This document shows, piece after piece, positions 1 through 8,175 of a stretch of 22,065 nucleotides of DNA. Made by a program: the position numbers and the translations under genes. Source of the DNA: an uncultured Oribacterium sp. (GTDB taxonomy: Bacteria; Bacillota; Clostridia; Lachnospirales; Lachnospiraceae); assembly GCA_900770445.1 (NCBI GenBank), contig CAAGKO010000095.1, positions 1 through 22,065 of the forward strand. The letters are read 5' to 3'. The notes under the pieces are model-generated. The model saw only the letters and a program-made list of their open reading frames with translations. It had not been told where the DNA came from and did not search any database. Each line of letters starts with the position of its first letter. Positions within the stretch are counted from its first letter, which is position 1.

Positions 1-31
1 ACTGGAGTTCAGACGTGTGCTCTTCCGATCT
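1..31. other. Illumina TruSeq adapter contamination at contig end
   Basis: The first 31 bases match the reverse complement of the standard TruSeq read-2/indexed adapter, ending in the diagnostic GCTCTTCCGATCT at 19-31. This is library adapter, not genome. The minus-strand reading frame of the following helicase runs into it, so the gene is cut by a sequencing artefact and not by a natural end. Confidence 0.97.
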
Positions 32-2166
32 ACCGTCATGATGTAGACACCGGTGTAGTCATCGCTCATCTCGATCTCCGGTTCCATCTCTTCGCGATTC
101 GTCGCGATCATGAGACTGAGATAGCTGTAGAGATCATAGAGCGTCGCAAATTCACCATCCATGCGTTGCTCGAGCATCTCCATCAGCTTATCGAGATCCA
201 TCTGGTACTGCTTCGCATCGATCAGCGCCTGACGGTTCCGCTTCGCATCGGTCCAGGCGTCTCCCGTCATGTGCAGCTTATCCATGGCGATGTAACGCTC
301 GATGACATTTTCCTTCTCGACGATGTCCCGAATGACGGAAAGCACCGGTCGTAAGCGAAAAGCCCGCTGGTATGTCTGCCAGGATGTCTGCGACAGAAAC
401 GACTGCAGGTACGCCTGCACCTTCTCCGCATCCCCGTCGTACTCTTCCATCGCAGCGACCGAAATCACACCCTCATACGATGCATAGGGCGTCATCAGAT
501 AATTGAAGCTATAGATCGGCTGATCCATGAAAATAAAGGAGCTGATCAGTGCATGGAAATCCCGTACTGCCTGTGACAGGAAGAACGGACGATCCGAGCT
601 CAGCACCACCGTCTTTCCATGGGCACGGCAGAGCGCCGCGATTTCCGCTGCCTTCCGGTTTCCTCTGACCAGAACCGCGACCTTCGTCTGATCCGAGACC
701 TTCTGCCGTCCGGAACGGACCTCCATCTCAAGATCATTGAGCGCCGTATCGATCGCATCGAGCGTCTTTCCCGGAAGCTCATCCTTTTTTTCGAAGAACT
801 CCATCGATACTGTGCCAGTTTTCGTATTAAACGGGCGGACCGCTTCATCATAGCGAAGCAGCCCGTCGCTCGCCCAGGCGAAGAAATACTCTTCCATGAT
901 CTGCATAATATTGGCACAGGTACGGTAATTGTTCCGAAGACTGAAGTGATGAAGTGTACCCTTCATCTCCGCCTCGAGGATGTCGAAGGCTTCATCCGTC
1001 GCCCCCTTAAAGGCATAGATACTCTGCTTCACATCGCCCACGACGAACAGGCGGGCGCCGATCGTCTTCACCAGCTTCGCAAAGGTCCGGATCTGCGTGG
1101 TATCTGTATCCTGAAACTCATCGACGAAGAGATACCGCATATCGAGCCCGTCGCAGCCGATCTGATTCTTCAGGAGGAAATGCCCGAAATCGAAAAACAG
1201 GTCGTTGATGGAAATCGCATTCTCCTCGAGCTTCAGCTGCCGATAGTTCTCTTCGAGAGTATGGAGGACAGCGCGAAGGATGCGCTGAAAATTCGCGAGT
1301 ACCGGCTCACCCGGAAGCTCTCCCCAGTCCTTCGACAGGACCTCCGAAACCGTATATCCTTTTCTCGTGAGCTCCTTCCAGTAATCATCGATCAGTCGGC
1401 AGGCCTCCGCATAATTCATACCGATCTGGGTCGTGATCGCACTCGTGTCACTGAGTGCATCCGACAGTGCATCCTTGATGACATCCTTCCGCTCCTTCGC
1501 GAGTGGAAGGATGTGAAGATCCCGACCATAACCCACGCTGCTGCCGAAGCGCCGGAACAGATCATACGCGAGACTGTCGATCGTCGAGATATGCATCTGC
1601 GACTGCTGCTCGAGCCAGTTAAGATAGCGTTTGTTTTTCGTCAGCGCATACTTTTTAAAAAGAACCTCCTGAAGACGACGGTTCATCTGATTCGTCGCTT
1701 CATTCGTAAAGGTGATCATATAGATATCGGACATCTGAAGCCCCGGAACCATATGCATAAGGTACAGGATGCGGTCGATCATGACCGTGGTTTTACCAGT
1801 TCCGGCTGATGCCTTCACGACGATATGCTCGGATTCCGCACAGTGTTCCACCCGGTACTGCGCCGCATTAAACGCAGGGATGTTTTCCTCCATCCAGTGA
1901 AATACATCCGCATACGCCTGATCGATGCCCACACCATCACAGATCGTAAACGGTTTATAATCCTGCTGCCCATCGACGCCTGTGATGTCGAAGGTCTGAA
2001 GAAAAAACACCTTCGCGAAGTCTGCATAGCGCGCCCGCAATGCGTCCGCCTCTTCCGGCGCACCGAACCAGAACACCTTCTTCCCCTCACCGAGAAGCTG
2101 CCCGATCCGATCCTGCTGCTGTATATAGTTTTCCTTAAAAAAAAGAACTGAGTATGCTGCTTGCAT
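32..2166 (-). CDS. AddA/RecB-type UvrD-family DNA helicase, 3'-truncated by adapter
   Basis: Superfamily 1A ATP-dependent DNA helicase; 711 codons are visible and no stop is reached before the adapter. Reading the minus strand from ATG 2166-2164 gives a ~95-residue N-terminal extension, a Q motif (Gln about 103), Walker A ASAGTGKT at about 119-126, motif Ia ITFTNEAT at about 151-158, motif Ic ISTIDSLAYDLF, motif II VDEFQDTD (Asp349-Glu350), motif III VVGDVKQSIYAFKGA and motif IV NNYRT. The GDVKQSIY and ASAGTGKT wording is typical of AddA/RecB and less so of PcrA. The frame ends at VYIMT, just where the motif V TVHKSKGLE-like segment is expected, so motifs V-VI and any C-terminal PD-(D/E)XK nuclease domain are missing from view. 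The ribosome site AGGAG overlaps the stop of the upstream helicase gene (7-8 bp gap), so the two are translationally close and co-transcribed. It is the last visible gene of the Zorya-like operon. Helicase certain; AddA-like nuclease activity is inference. Confidence 0.9.
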
Positions 2167-2174
2167 AAAGGCTC

Positions 2175-3851
2175 CTATGAATCGAGTGACCATCTCGATT
2201 TCCGATCACGCACGGGTGGTGCACTGATGTCTGCATTGGCCTGCGATGCATCCTCCGTTCGATCTATAATATCCTGAGACGCTGAAGACTGTATGGTCGA
2301 CATCGCCTCCTGTCTCGCTTCGGCTGGAATCGTCCGCTTCTTATATGGGGGCGTCGGCTTTTTCTGCTCGAGGGCGACCGCCTCATCGAAGCTGTAGAAT
2401 GAATAGCACGCCGGATCCATCTCGTCGATAAACTGAGACCTGTAGCCGTTATAGACGATCGTCAGCTGATGCATCGCACGCGTCATGGCGACATAGGCGA
2501 CGTTCCGCTGTTGCATCAGAATTTCTTCATCCTTGAGTGCCCAGTTCTGCGGGATCATCCCCTGATAAAACTGTGGCAGGATAACGCGCATGAACTCGAG
2601 GCCCTTGGATGAATGAATCGTGCATATCTTCACCCCCGGCTCGGTTACGGAATAGTGAATATCCGGATCATTTTTGATGAGCTGATATTCGATATGTGCC
2701 AGGCTGAGCCAGCGACCGATTTTTTCAACTGCATCATTGGTATAACACAGCACGCCGATGGTATGCACTGGATCATCCTTCAGCCATTTCTGAATCAGCG
2801 AAATGACAAATCGATGTTCCTCATCCCCTGTTTCGCATTCGACGATATCCGGCTTTTCGCCTTTATAATCCGGCGCAACATGCTCCGCTCGATCTTCTTC
2901 CGTTAGTTCGGATAGATTATGTGCCTTCAGAGATTCGGCCAGCGCATCGATCTGACCGGTACATCGAAACGGATACGACAGTTTTTTCGATGTCGATTCG
3001 AGTCCGGCCTGCGCAAAACGCCATCTGCCCTCATAGATACGCTGGTTGGCATCCATACAGACTGTGACATCCTGCCGTGCGAGACTTCGAAGTGCAATCA
3101 TCTGCGCCAGACTCTGGTCCTGTGCCTCGTCGATGAGCACATGATCAAATTTAAAGATATCCGGCACATCGGAAGCATGGTGGGTCAGGTAAAGAATGCG
3201 TTCATCACCGGCGGGGCCCTCATCAAACACCTTCTTCGCACGGAGTTTTTCCTGATAGGCTACGAACATCATAAACGTCGACATACGGTCTGTTCTCGTC
3301 ATCGGATGCTCATGTCCACGTCCTTCTCTCGCCATCTGCGTGTAAATCAGACGGTCATCCGTGTTGAAAATGTTCATATTTCGCATCCACTGAAACTCTT
3401 CTGTCCAGAACTTTCTTCCCCAGCTCTTATACTTATCGCTGCCGATCTTCTCTGCGAATTCATCGAGTGTCTCATCGAGGCAGTTTTCCAGTACCTTCGG
3501 ATATGCCGGATTTCCCAGTTTCCTGCCCGTCATATTTCTGTAGATCCAGTTAAGATATTCATGGAGCGTTCCTACCTTTATGTAGTCCGCATCCTCCGGC
3601 TTCAGCCCCATCCACTCCATCAGATACGATGCAAGCACATGATTATAGGTGAAGATGACGACCGCATTCTTTCTTCCATCTGCCTTCACTTCCTTCAGAT
3701 ATTTCATCGCACGGTTCAGCAGAACCAGGCTCTTTCCGCCACCTGCGGCAGAACGTACTACCAGATCCTTTCGTTTATCGCCGACATAATCGACGCAGTT
3801 CTGCTGTTCCTTTGTGAGCTCGATCAGCTCGTGCGTAACAGGATGTAACAT
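2175..3851 (-). CDS. UvrD/Rep-like superfamily 1 helicase (558 aa)
   Basis: Compact SF1 helicase. Q motif LTKEQQNCVDYV at about residues 12-23; Walker A AAGGGKS at 35-41; motif II LIDEAQD (Asp241-Glu242); motif III VCMDANQRIYEGRW; motif IV YPFRCTGQI; motif V CTIHSSKGLEF; motif VI RNVAYVAMTRA. All core motifs are present, so it should be an active ATPase. At 558 aa it is shorter than PcrA/UvrD (about 720 aa), and the last ~50 residues are low-complexity and charged. It starts at ATG 3851-3849 after AAGGAG, and lies 107 nt downstream of the ZorC-like gene and 8 nt upstream of the AddA-like helicase. Canonical type I Zorya has instead ZorD, an SF2/SNF2-type helicase, so this gene and the next may fill the effector role. 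That role is inferred from gene order only. It could alternatively be a generic DNA-repair helicase, but its place inside the operon argues against that. Confidence 0.88.
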   Translation of the reverse strand: MLHPVTHELIELTKEQQNCVDYVGDKRKDLVVRSAAGGGKSLVLLNRAMKYLKEVKADGRKNAVVIFTYNHVLASYLMEWMGLKPEDADYIKVGTLHEYLNWIYRNMTGRKLGNPAYPKVLENCLDETLDEFAEKIGSDKYKSWGRKFWTEEFQWMRNMNIFNTDDRLIYTQMAREGRGHEHPMTRTDRMSTFMMFVAYQEKLRAKKVFDEGPAGDERILYLTHHASDVPDIFKFDHVLIDEAQDQSLAQMIALRSLARQDVTVCMDANQRIYEGRWRFAQAGLESTSKKLSYPFRCTGQIDALAESLKAHNLSELTEEDRAEHVAPDYKGEKPDIVECETGDEEHRFVISLIQKWLKDDPVHTIGVLCYTNDAVEKIGRWLSLAHIEYQLIKNDPDIHYSVTEPGVKICTIHSSKGLEFMRVILPQFYQGMIPQNWALKDEEILMQQRNVAYVAMTRAMHQLTIVYNGYRSQFIDEMDPACYSFYSFDEAVALEQKKPTPPYKKRTIPAEARQEAMSTIQSSASQDIIDRTEDASQANADISAPPVRDRKSRWSLDS

Positions 3852-3958
3852 GTACTTGCTCCTTAACTATGGATGACTTACGGTACTGGATCGGATGAAT
3901 TCTGCCATATAGCTGATTTTAAAATCATGAACTCTGTGGAATCACCTGTCTGAATCAT
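3852..3958. other. Spacer inside the Zorya-like operon
   Basis: This 107-nt gap lies between the ZorC-like gene and the first helicase gene. It holds the AAGGAG ribosome site of the helicase. I see no clear terminator hairpin, so read-through from the upstream zor genes is likely. A separate internal promoter cannot be excluded. Confidence 0.4.
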
Positions 3959-5158
3959 CTATTCGGTGATTCTCTGTGTGATGTTATGCTGCCGTAAATA
4001 ATATGTCATGGAAGATTTCCATTCGCCAAGATGCGCTTTTCTGTAGCATGGAAATGCTTTCGTATAATATAAATCATACAATTCACTTCTTAACTGCGCA
4101 TTATTACACCCAAGAACGAGTGAATGTATCTTCTTCTCATATATTTCTTTTGTATATATGTAGATCGGCCCCATTCCTCTTCCTAAAAATTCGATAACAA
4201 CATGAGTCTTCGAATGCATTATTAAAGAATCGCTTATCCTCATCTGTTCAATCGTTTCAAAGGCATAATTTCTCCAGAATATCGCCCGTTCATCATTCTC
4301 AAATGCCAGATCGATACGCAACTGGTTTAACCAGTTGCGGTATTTCGTTTTCAACTCGTCACTGAAGGCATCGAGAAACTCAGCCGCTTTTTTATTCGTG
4401 ATATTCCAACCCAGAAGCTGAATAAAAAAGTATGCCACCTTTTGAAAATCACTTAACTCACGAAGACGCAGCTGCTGCAGAAAATTCCTGAGGAACGCTT
4501 TCCGCTGTCGTGTGCCATAGCGGTTCAGTATCTTGAGAAGGACATCCTGACCAGCCGTCATATAATCGTTCTTATGACAGATGGTATAAAAAAGCATCTT
4601 GCAGTCATGGAATAGCCTCGTATCTTCTTCGATACCGAAGTAAGCTATTTTAGCTTCCAGAGATATGCCGGCCGGGCATGGAATATCCGCACAGAGTTCG
4701 TCTATATATGCAGGTATCGACTCCGCCTGAAGAAGCTGTTCCATATTCTGGCGTGAAATATGCTTCTTCTTCGCATAGGAGATAAATTCTTCCTCTGTAA
4801 GCAGGTCCTTCAGAATAAATCGATTGCACTCTTCGCTGTCATACACTCTCTGCCACTCATGATAAAAGACATCCAGATATCTTTCACTGAGTCGCAATTT
4901 GATGATCCGAAATATATTTGTAAGATCCGACTGGTAATAGTTATGCGGCACATAGCCGAAGACCATGCCCATTTCTTCATCTGTAAGCGTATAGGCCTGT
5001 TCCTCAACCATGTCAGGTTCCAGACTCTCAAGGAACATAATAAGAACCTTCAGGTCGATATTTTCAGCAGAAGCCGCTTTCAACGTTTTTTTCAATGGAT
5101 GCTTCTTCTTTATTTCGTTTTTTACTTCAATCAGTCTTCTGGGTGTATAGAATGCCAT
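3959..5158 (-). CDS. ZorC-like protein (EH-signature type, tentative), third gene of Zorya-like operon
   Basis: A 399-aa soluble, mostly helical protein with no signal peptide or membrane segment. I do not recognise catalytic motifs in the first 270 residues. The C-terminal third has features I associate with the EH-signature domain of ZorC: an R-A-I-F-W-R-N-Y segment (Trp295), a following strand-rich IEFLGRGMGPIYIYT segment, and a terminal HLGEW motif (His376, Trp380) before a final helix. Its start is two nucleotides after the zorB-like stop, so it is tightly coupled to zorAB, exactly where zorC sits in type I Zorya. In that system ZorC is thought to bind DNA and work with ZorD inside the cell after the ZorAB motor senses the phage. 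The family assignment is by motif resemblance plus position. A type III ZorF/ZorG protein or a new family is the main alternative. Confidence 0.6.
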   Translation of the reverse strand: MAFYTPRRLIEVKNEIKKKHPLKKTLKAASAENIDLKVLIMFLESLEPDMVEEQAYTLTDEEMGMVFGYVPHNYYQSDLTNIFRIIKLRLSERYLDVFYHEWQRVYDSEECNRFILKDLLTEEEFISYAKKKHISRQNMEQLLQAESIPAYIDELCADIPCPAGISLEAKIAYFGIEEDTRLFHDCKMLFYTICHKNDYMTAGQDVLLKILNRYGTRQRKAFLRNFLQQLRLRELSDFQKVAYFFIQLLGWNITNKKAAEFLDAFSDELKTKYRNWLNQLRIDLAFENDERAIFWRNYAFETIEQMRISDSLIMHSKTHVVIEFLGRGMGPIYIYTKEIYEKKIHSLVLGCNNAQLRSELYDLYYTKAFPCYRKAHLGEWKSSMTYYLRQHNITQRITE

Positions 5159-5160
5159 CG

Positions 5161-5928
5161 TTAACCCTTATCATCCGAACTCAAAATATCATTGATCTGT
5201 CGCACCATCTCATCTTCCCGCAGCCGGAATAGAATTTCCACACGTCTCGAAGCCGGTTGATCTACATTTCCCGCCGCATCATAGATCAGATCATTTTCAG
5301 ATCGACCATTTGCCGTCACTTTTTCTCTTAACTCCTGAAGCCGGTTCGCATCAAATCCGAGTTCATTATTATCTCGCAGGCAAAACTCAACGACCGAATA
5401 AGCTCGTTGCTGTGACAGATTCAGGTTATACATATAATCGCCGGCATCATCCGTGTACCCCTGGATGATGATTTCCGCAACATACTGCTTAAACTCATCT
5501 GAAAGAATGACGTCAAAGTACTGAGGAAGAAAGTTCTTTAAAAAGTCTTTTCCCTCTTCCTTCAAATCATGTTTATTATGATCGAAAAGGATGTTTGAAT
5601 CGAAGGAAATAGATCCGGTTTTCTCATCTACGCGCACATTCAGCATACTGTCTGCAAACTGATCATGCAGCGCCGTAATGAGCTGTGGACGTATACCGAT
5701 GATCTCGTTTAACTGCTCCTCTTCATGATTCAGTTTTTCTCTCATGTTCTGAATCTGCCCCTGCTGCTCCAGTAACTGTGCTTCTTTCACTTCATACTGC
5801 TTTTTCGCGCGCATAACCGTGAAAGTAATAATCAAAACGAAACACAGGAGAAGCGCCGCCATCATATCCGAATACGACAGCCAGTAACTGACTTCTCCGC
5901 CACTTTTTCTATGCTTTCTGCTTCTCAT
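5161..5928 (-). CDS. zorB: ZorB-like MotB/OmpA-domain inner-membrane protein
   Basis: 255 aa. A short basic cytoplasmic N-terminus is followed by one membrane helix (about residues 20-42) that carries Asp21 in the context YSDMMAALLLCFVLII, the position of the ion-carrying Asp in MotB/ZorB. A coiled coil follows (about 45-85). The C-terminal OmpA/MotB peptidoglycan-binding domain (about 110-245) shows GYTDDAG, NLNLSQQRAYSV and a terminal ASRRVEILFRL. In Zorya the ZorB dimer sits inside a ZorA pentamer, anchors the motor to the cell wall, and uses ion flow to turn it. The start is 6 nt after the zorA-like stop, and the next gene starts 2 nt after this stop. It is not flagellar MotB: there are no flagellar genes around it and it sits with a ZorA-type tail protein, a ZorC-like protein and helicases. 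Confidence 0.88.
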   Translation of the reverse strand: MRSRKHRKSGGEVSYWLSYSDMMAALLLCFVLIITFTVMRAKKQYEVKEAQLLEQQGQIQNMREKLNHEEEQLNEIIGIRPQLITALHDQFADSMLNVRVDEKTGSISFDSNILFDHNKHDLKEEGKDFLKNFLPQYFDVILSDEFKQYVAEIIIQGYTDDAGDYMYNLNLSQQRAYSVVEFCLRDNNELGFDANRLQELREKVTANGRSENDLIYDAAGNVDQPASRRVEILFRLREDEMVRQINDILSSDDKG

Positions 5929-5934
5929 CGCAAA

Positions 5935-7212
5935 TTACTCTTCTGTCTTTCCCTGCATCTCCGCCGCACTGATAATCAGCTGTCTGGTCGACTGCATCGC
6001 CTGTACCAGCTGTTTCATCTGCCGCTCGACAGCCTCAAATTCCTGTTTCATTCCATCATATGCTGCCCCGACCACCTTCGGAACGCGCTGTGTCGTCTCA
6101 TTCACTTCAGAAATCGTTCCGCTGAGATGTGTTGTGATTTCTGCAAGATTCTTATCAAATGTTTCAAACGTCTCCTTCAGTGCTGAATCGAGATGCACAT
6201 TCAGTTCTGTCGTTGCACTCGCCAGCTTCTGAGCGGCCGTCTCGATTTCGCCGCTGACTGCGCCTGAAAGCTGAACGATTTCCTCGATCTGCTGCTTTGC
6301 GACTGCTGAAATTTCTTTACCAGACGCGGAAGCGACTCCTGCAATTTCTGTACTGGATGCGGCAGCAGCTTCTGTAATCCGGCGATGATTTTCTTCTGCA
6401 TATTCTGTGAGCTGTTTCATCGCAGACTCTGCCTGCCTCTGCATAGTTTCCAGGTTCGCCTGTACCTTCGTCATATAGGCTGAAATATTCTGCGCCATCA
6501 GTGTTTCAGCATTGCCCATGTTCGTGATATATTCCGTCTGCCTGCTGATGATATCCGCCGTCTGCTGAAGCTGTGTATTCGCAGACGTAAAATTATCCGT
6601 GATGATTTCCTGAAGCCTGTGAACCTCATGGATATAGTCCGACATCTCTTCGATCGTTTTCTGACTGAGCTCATTCATGGAGCTGATCTGCTCACAGCTT
6701 GTATCCAGTTTCGTAAGCATATCCTGCATAAATGCAGAGTTTGCTTTCTGATAGTCGCAGGTTTCCTTTATGACGATGCCAAGTTCCTTGAAATTATCAC
6801 CCAGCGAACCGTTCAGTTTCGTGACAAATTCATTGATCAGGCCTTCCATACCCTTCATCTGGTTTTCACTGACCGCCTGAGAAAACTGCGTAAAGAGTTC
6901 ATTGATTCTCTCAAATTCCGGCTTCATCATTTCCGTCATTTTTTCGGCGATTTCAGTGCTTACATTCTGTGATACCTGCCGAATCGTCTCGGTCTGCTCC
7001 TTCTGATAGTCAAGAAGTGCCTGCGCGTACTGTTCTGAAAAGCTTTTGTTTAAGCTCTCAATGCCTCTCGACTGCTTTTCCTGATATGCGATGAGACGGT
7101 TCTTTTCTTCATTTACCACATCCGGCTTTATATTCTTCCGAAATGCTTCGAGGAACTCTTCGACCGCATCCTCTGCATCCTCTACCTTTTTCTTATAAAC
7201 CAGGTTGAACAC
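5935..7212 (-). CDS. zorA: ZorA-like coiled-coil tail (C-terminal part of frame-split zorA)
   Basis: 425 codons counted from GTG 7212-7210. It opens with the end of a membrane helix (VFNLVYKKKVEDAEDAVEEF) and then is almost entirely long, Gln/Glu/Thr/Ser-rich coiled coil, like the cytoplasmic tail of ZorA, which is thought to carry the signal from the motor to the effectors. It cannot stand alone: there is no ribosome site near the GTG, and the first residues complete the last membrane helix of the preceding ORF. Adding one T to the T6 run just upstream joins both frames into one protein of about 632 aa (GMFFSLVFNLVYKKK across the join), a credible ZorA length. The missing base may be a real mutation, an assembly error, or the site of -1 slippage. 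The stop lies 6 nt before zorB. Confidence 0.8.
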   Translation of the reverse strand: MFNLVYKKKVEDAEDAVEEFLEAFRKNIKPDVVNEEKNRLIAYQEKQSRGIESLNKSFSEQYAQALLDYQKEQTETIRQVSQNVSTEIAEKMTEMMKPEFERINELFTQFSQAVSENQMKGMEGLINEFVTKLNGSLGDNFKELGIVIKETCDYQKANSAFMQDMLTKLDTSCEQISSMNELSQKTIEEMSDYIHEVHRLQEIITDNFTSANTQLQQTADIISRQTEYITNMGNAETLMAQNISAYMTKVQANLETMQRQAESAMKQLTEYAEENHRRITEAAAASSTEIAGVASASGKEISAVAKQQIEEIVQLSGAVSGEIETAAQKLASATTELNVHLDSALKETFETFDKNLAEITTHLSGTISEVNETTQRVPKVVGAAYDGMKQEFEAVERQMKQLVQAMQSTRQLIISAAEMQGKTEE

Positions 7213-7832
7213 CAGAGAAAAAACATTCCATAAATCGATGTATGGAATGCAACCTTGATACCATTCATTAATGGTGCGATACTGCTTTCGATTTCTTCGG
7301 ATGTACCCGTACTGAAATTCTGAAGGCCGATGGTAAGACCGATAAACGTTCCCAGAATACCTAAGCCGGTCATCGCGCCGGATACAAGGTCCAGAAGATT
7401 TTTATGGATGAGTTCATCCACCAGCTCACCGTTGATATACTCTTCTATATCGGTTCCAACGCTGTGATCATTGGCCTCTGAAAGACGATGCACTTCCGAC
7501 ACATAGCTCTTCATCAGTGGCGTGAGAATCTTATTTCCATAAAAGAAAGACTCGACATCCTGTGACAGTTCATTCCATGCCATCTCGCGCGTATTCGCTG
7601 AATCCCGGATTTCTTTTGTTTTATAACGCAAAGTGCGCATAAGGGAGTTGACTGGAATAAACGCTCGAAAAATACTCGTGAGGAAAATGATTGCCACGAT
7701 AGCAAACATACATCCGTTCACGAGCCATGAATTCATGTCGGTTCCTGTCAAGTAGACACATACCGCCAGCAATGCAGCATACACGATGATCAGTGACCAC
7801 TCACCAAGCCCCAGGCCTTTCGATCTCTTCAT
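7182..7832 (-). CDS. zorA: ZorA-like MotA/TolQ/ExbB domain (N-terminal part of frame-split zorA)
   Basis: 216 codons from ATG 7832-7830, with ribosome site AAAGGAAGTG seven bases upstream. Two membrane helices lie at about residues 12-28 and 36-58. A cytoplasmic stretch follows, then the MotA/ExbB/TolQ-type helix LGILGTFIGLTIGLQNF and the conserved GIKVAFHTSIYGM, whose Thr/Ser residues line the ion path in this family. Directly after Gly-Met-Phe-Phe the frame changes and the ORF ends 11 residues later in an unrelated sequence (LWCSTWFIRKR), while the natural continuation is found in the -1 frame, overlapping by 31 nt. It is the first gene of the operon. Without the downstream frame the product would lack its last membrane helix and the signalling tail and should not form a working motor. 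Confidence 0.83.
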   Translation of the reverse strand: MKRSKGLGLGEWSLIIVYAALLAVCVYLTGTDMNSWLVNGCMFAIVAIIFLTSIFRAFIPVNSLMRTLRYKTKEIRDSANTREMAWNELSQDVESFFYGNKILTPLMKSYVSEVHRLSEANDHSVGTDIEEYINGELVDELIHKNLLDLVSGAMTGLGILGTFIGLTIGLQNFSTGTSEEIESSIAPLMNGIKVAFHTSIYGMFFLWCSTWFIRKR

Positions 7833-7869
7833 TTTTAAGCACTTCCTTTAATTTGTAAATTCTCTGTAA

Positions 7870-7898
7870 ATTTTACCACTTTTATTGCATCCTGTCTT
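7870..7898 (-). promoter_or_regulatory. Candidate sigma-A promoter of the Zorya-like operon
   Basis: On the minus strand, -35 AAGACA (7898-7893) and -10 TAAAAT (7875-7870) are separated by 17 bp, about 40 nt upstream of the zorA start. A degenerate copy of the TAAAAGTGTGA repeat (TAAAAGTGGTA, minus strand 7884-7874) overlaps the -10. Prediction by eye only. Confidence 0.45.
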
Positions 7899-8003
7899 TC
7901 ATTAAAAACTGATCGACGGTCATTCGCCAGACTTTCGTATTTCTTTTCAGTTTATGAAGTCAGACTCCCATCACAAAATTCTTAATATGCACACCGTTTT
8001 TCA

Positions 8004-8164
8004 TAAAAGTGTGATGAAAACGTACGAAAATACATATAAAAGTGTGATTTTTCTCACATTTTTATTAATAATAATGTGATTTTTGGTTTGTGCTATTTCT
8101 CCTTTCGCAATATAATATTTATAAAAGTGTGAGGAATATCACGAAAATCATCGTAAAAGTGTGA
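8004..8164 (+). repeat. Helically phased TAAAAGTGTGA repeats upstream of AAA ATPase
   Basis: Perfect 11-bp copies TAAAAGTGTGA begin at 8004, 8037, 8122 and 8154. A degenerate copy TAATAATGTGA begins at 8069, and an inverted copy with one mismatch is TCACATTTTTA at 8054-8064, forming a short hairpin with the copy at 8037. Distances between successive direct copies are 33, 32, 53 and 32 bp, close to whole numbers of helical turns (3, 3, 5, 3), so all would face one side of the DNA. The last copy runs into the ribosome site of the ATPase gene. This looks like an operator array for a regulator; identity unknown. Confidence 0.7.
8088..8116 (+). promoter_or_regulatory. Candidate promoter of the AAA/DUF4143 ATPase gene
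   Basis: A perfect -10 TATAAT is at 8111-8116 with a weak -35 TTGTGC at 8088-8093 and a 17-bp spacer. One TAAAAGTGTGA copy begins 6 bp after the -10, about where transcription would start, which suits repression. Confidence 0.5.
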
Positions 8165-8175
8165 GGAGTGGGTCT

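Larger units (their letters stand above)
7833..8175. other. Divergent intergenic region between zorA-like gene and AAA ATPase
   Basis: This AT-rich 343-bp stretch separates the leftward Zorya-like operon from the rightward AAA ATPase. It holds candidate promoters for both sides and the TAAAAGTGTGA repeat set. I see no coding sequence or RNA gene in it. Confidence 0.6.

Noticed and set aside
619..1809. Long open frame of 396 codons on the plus strand
   Set aside because: It is antisense to a helicase with a complete run of SF1 motifs; the plus-strand translation shows no recognisable domain and no ribosome site.
5161..7832. Flagellar MotA-MotB stator or ExbB-ExbD/TolQ-TolR transport pair
   Set aside because: The MotA-type protein has a coiled-coil tail of over 400 residues and the pair is followed by a ZorC-like protein and helicases; no flagellar, ton or tol genes are near.
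8161..8163. GTG start for the AAA/DUF4143 ATPase
   Set aside because: This GTG lies inside the last TAAAAGTGTGA repeat and overlaps the GAGGAG ribosome site that fits ATG 8176.
8004..8164. CRISPR-like array
   Set aside because: Repeats are only 11 bp, spacers are of unequal length, and no cas gene is present; an operator array is a better reading.
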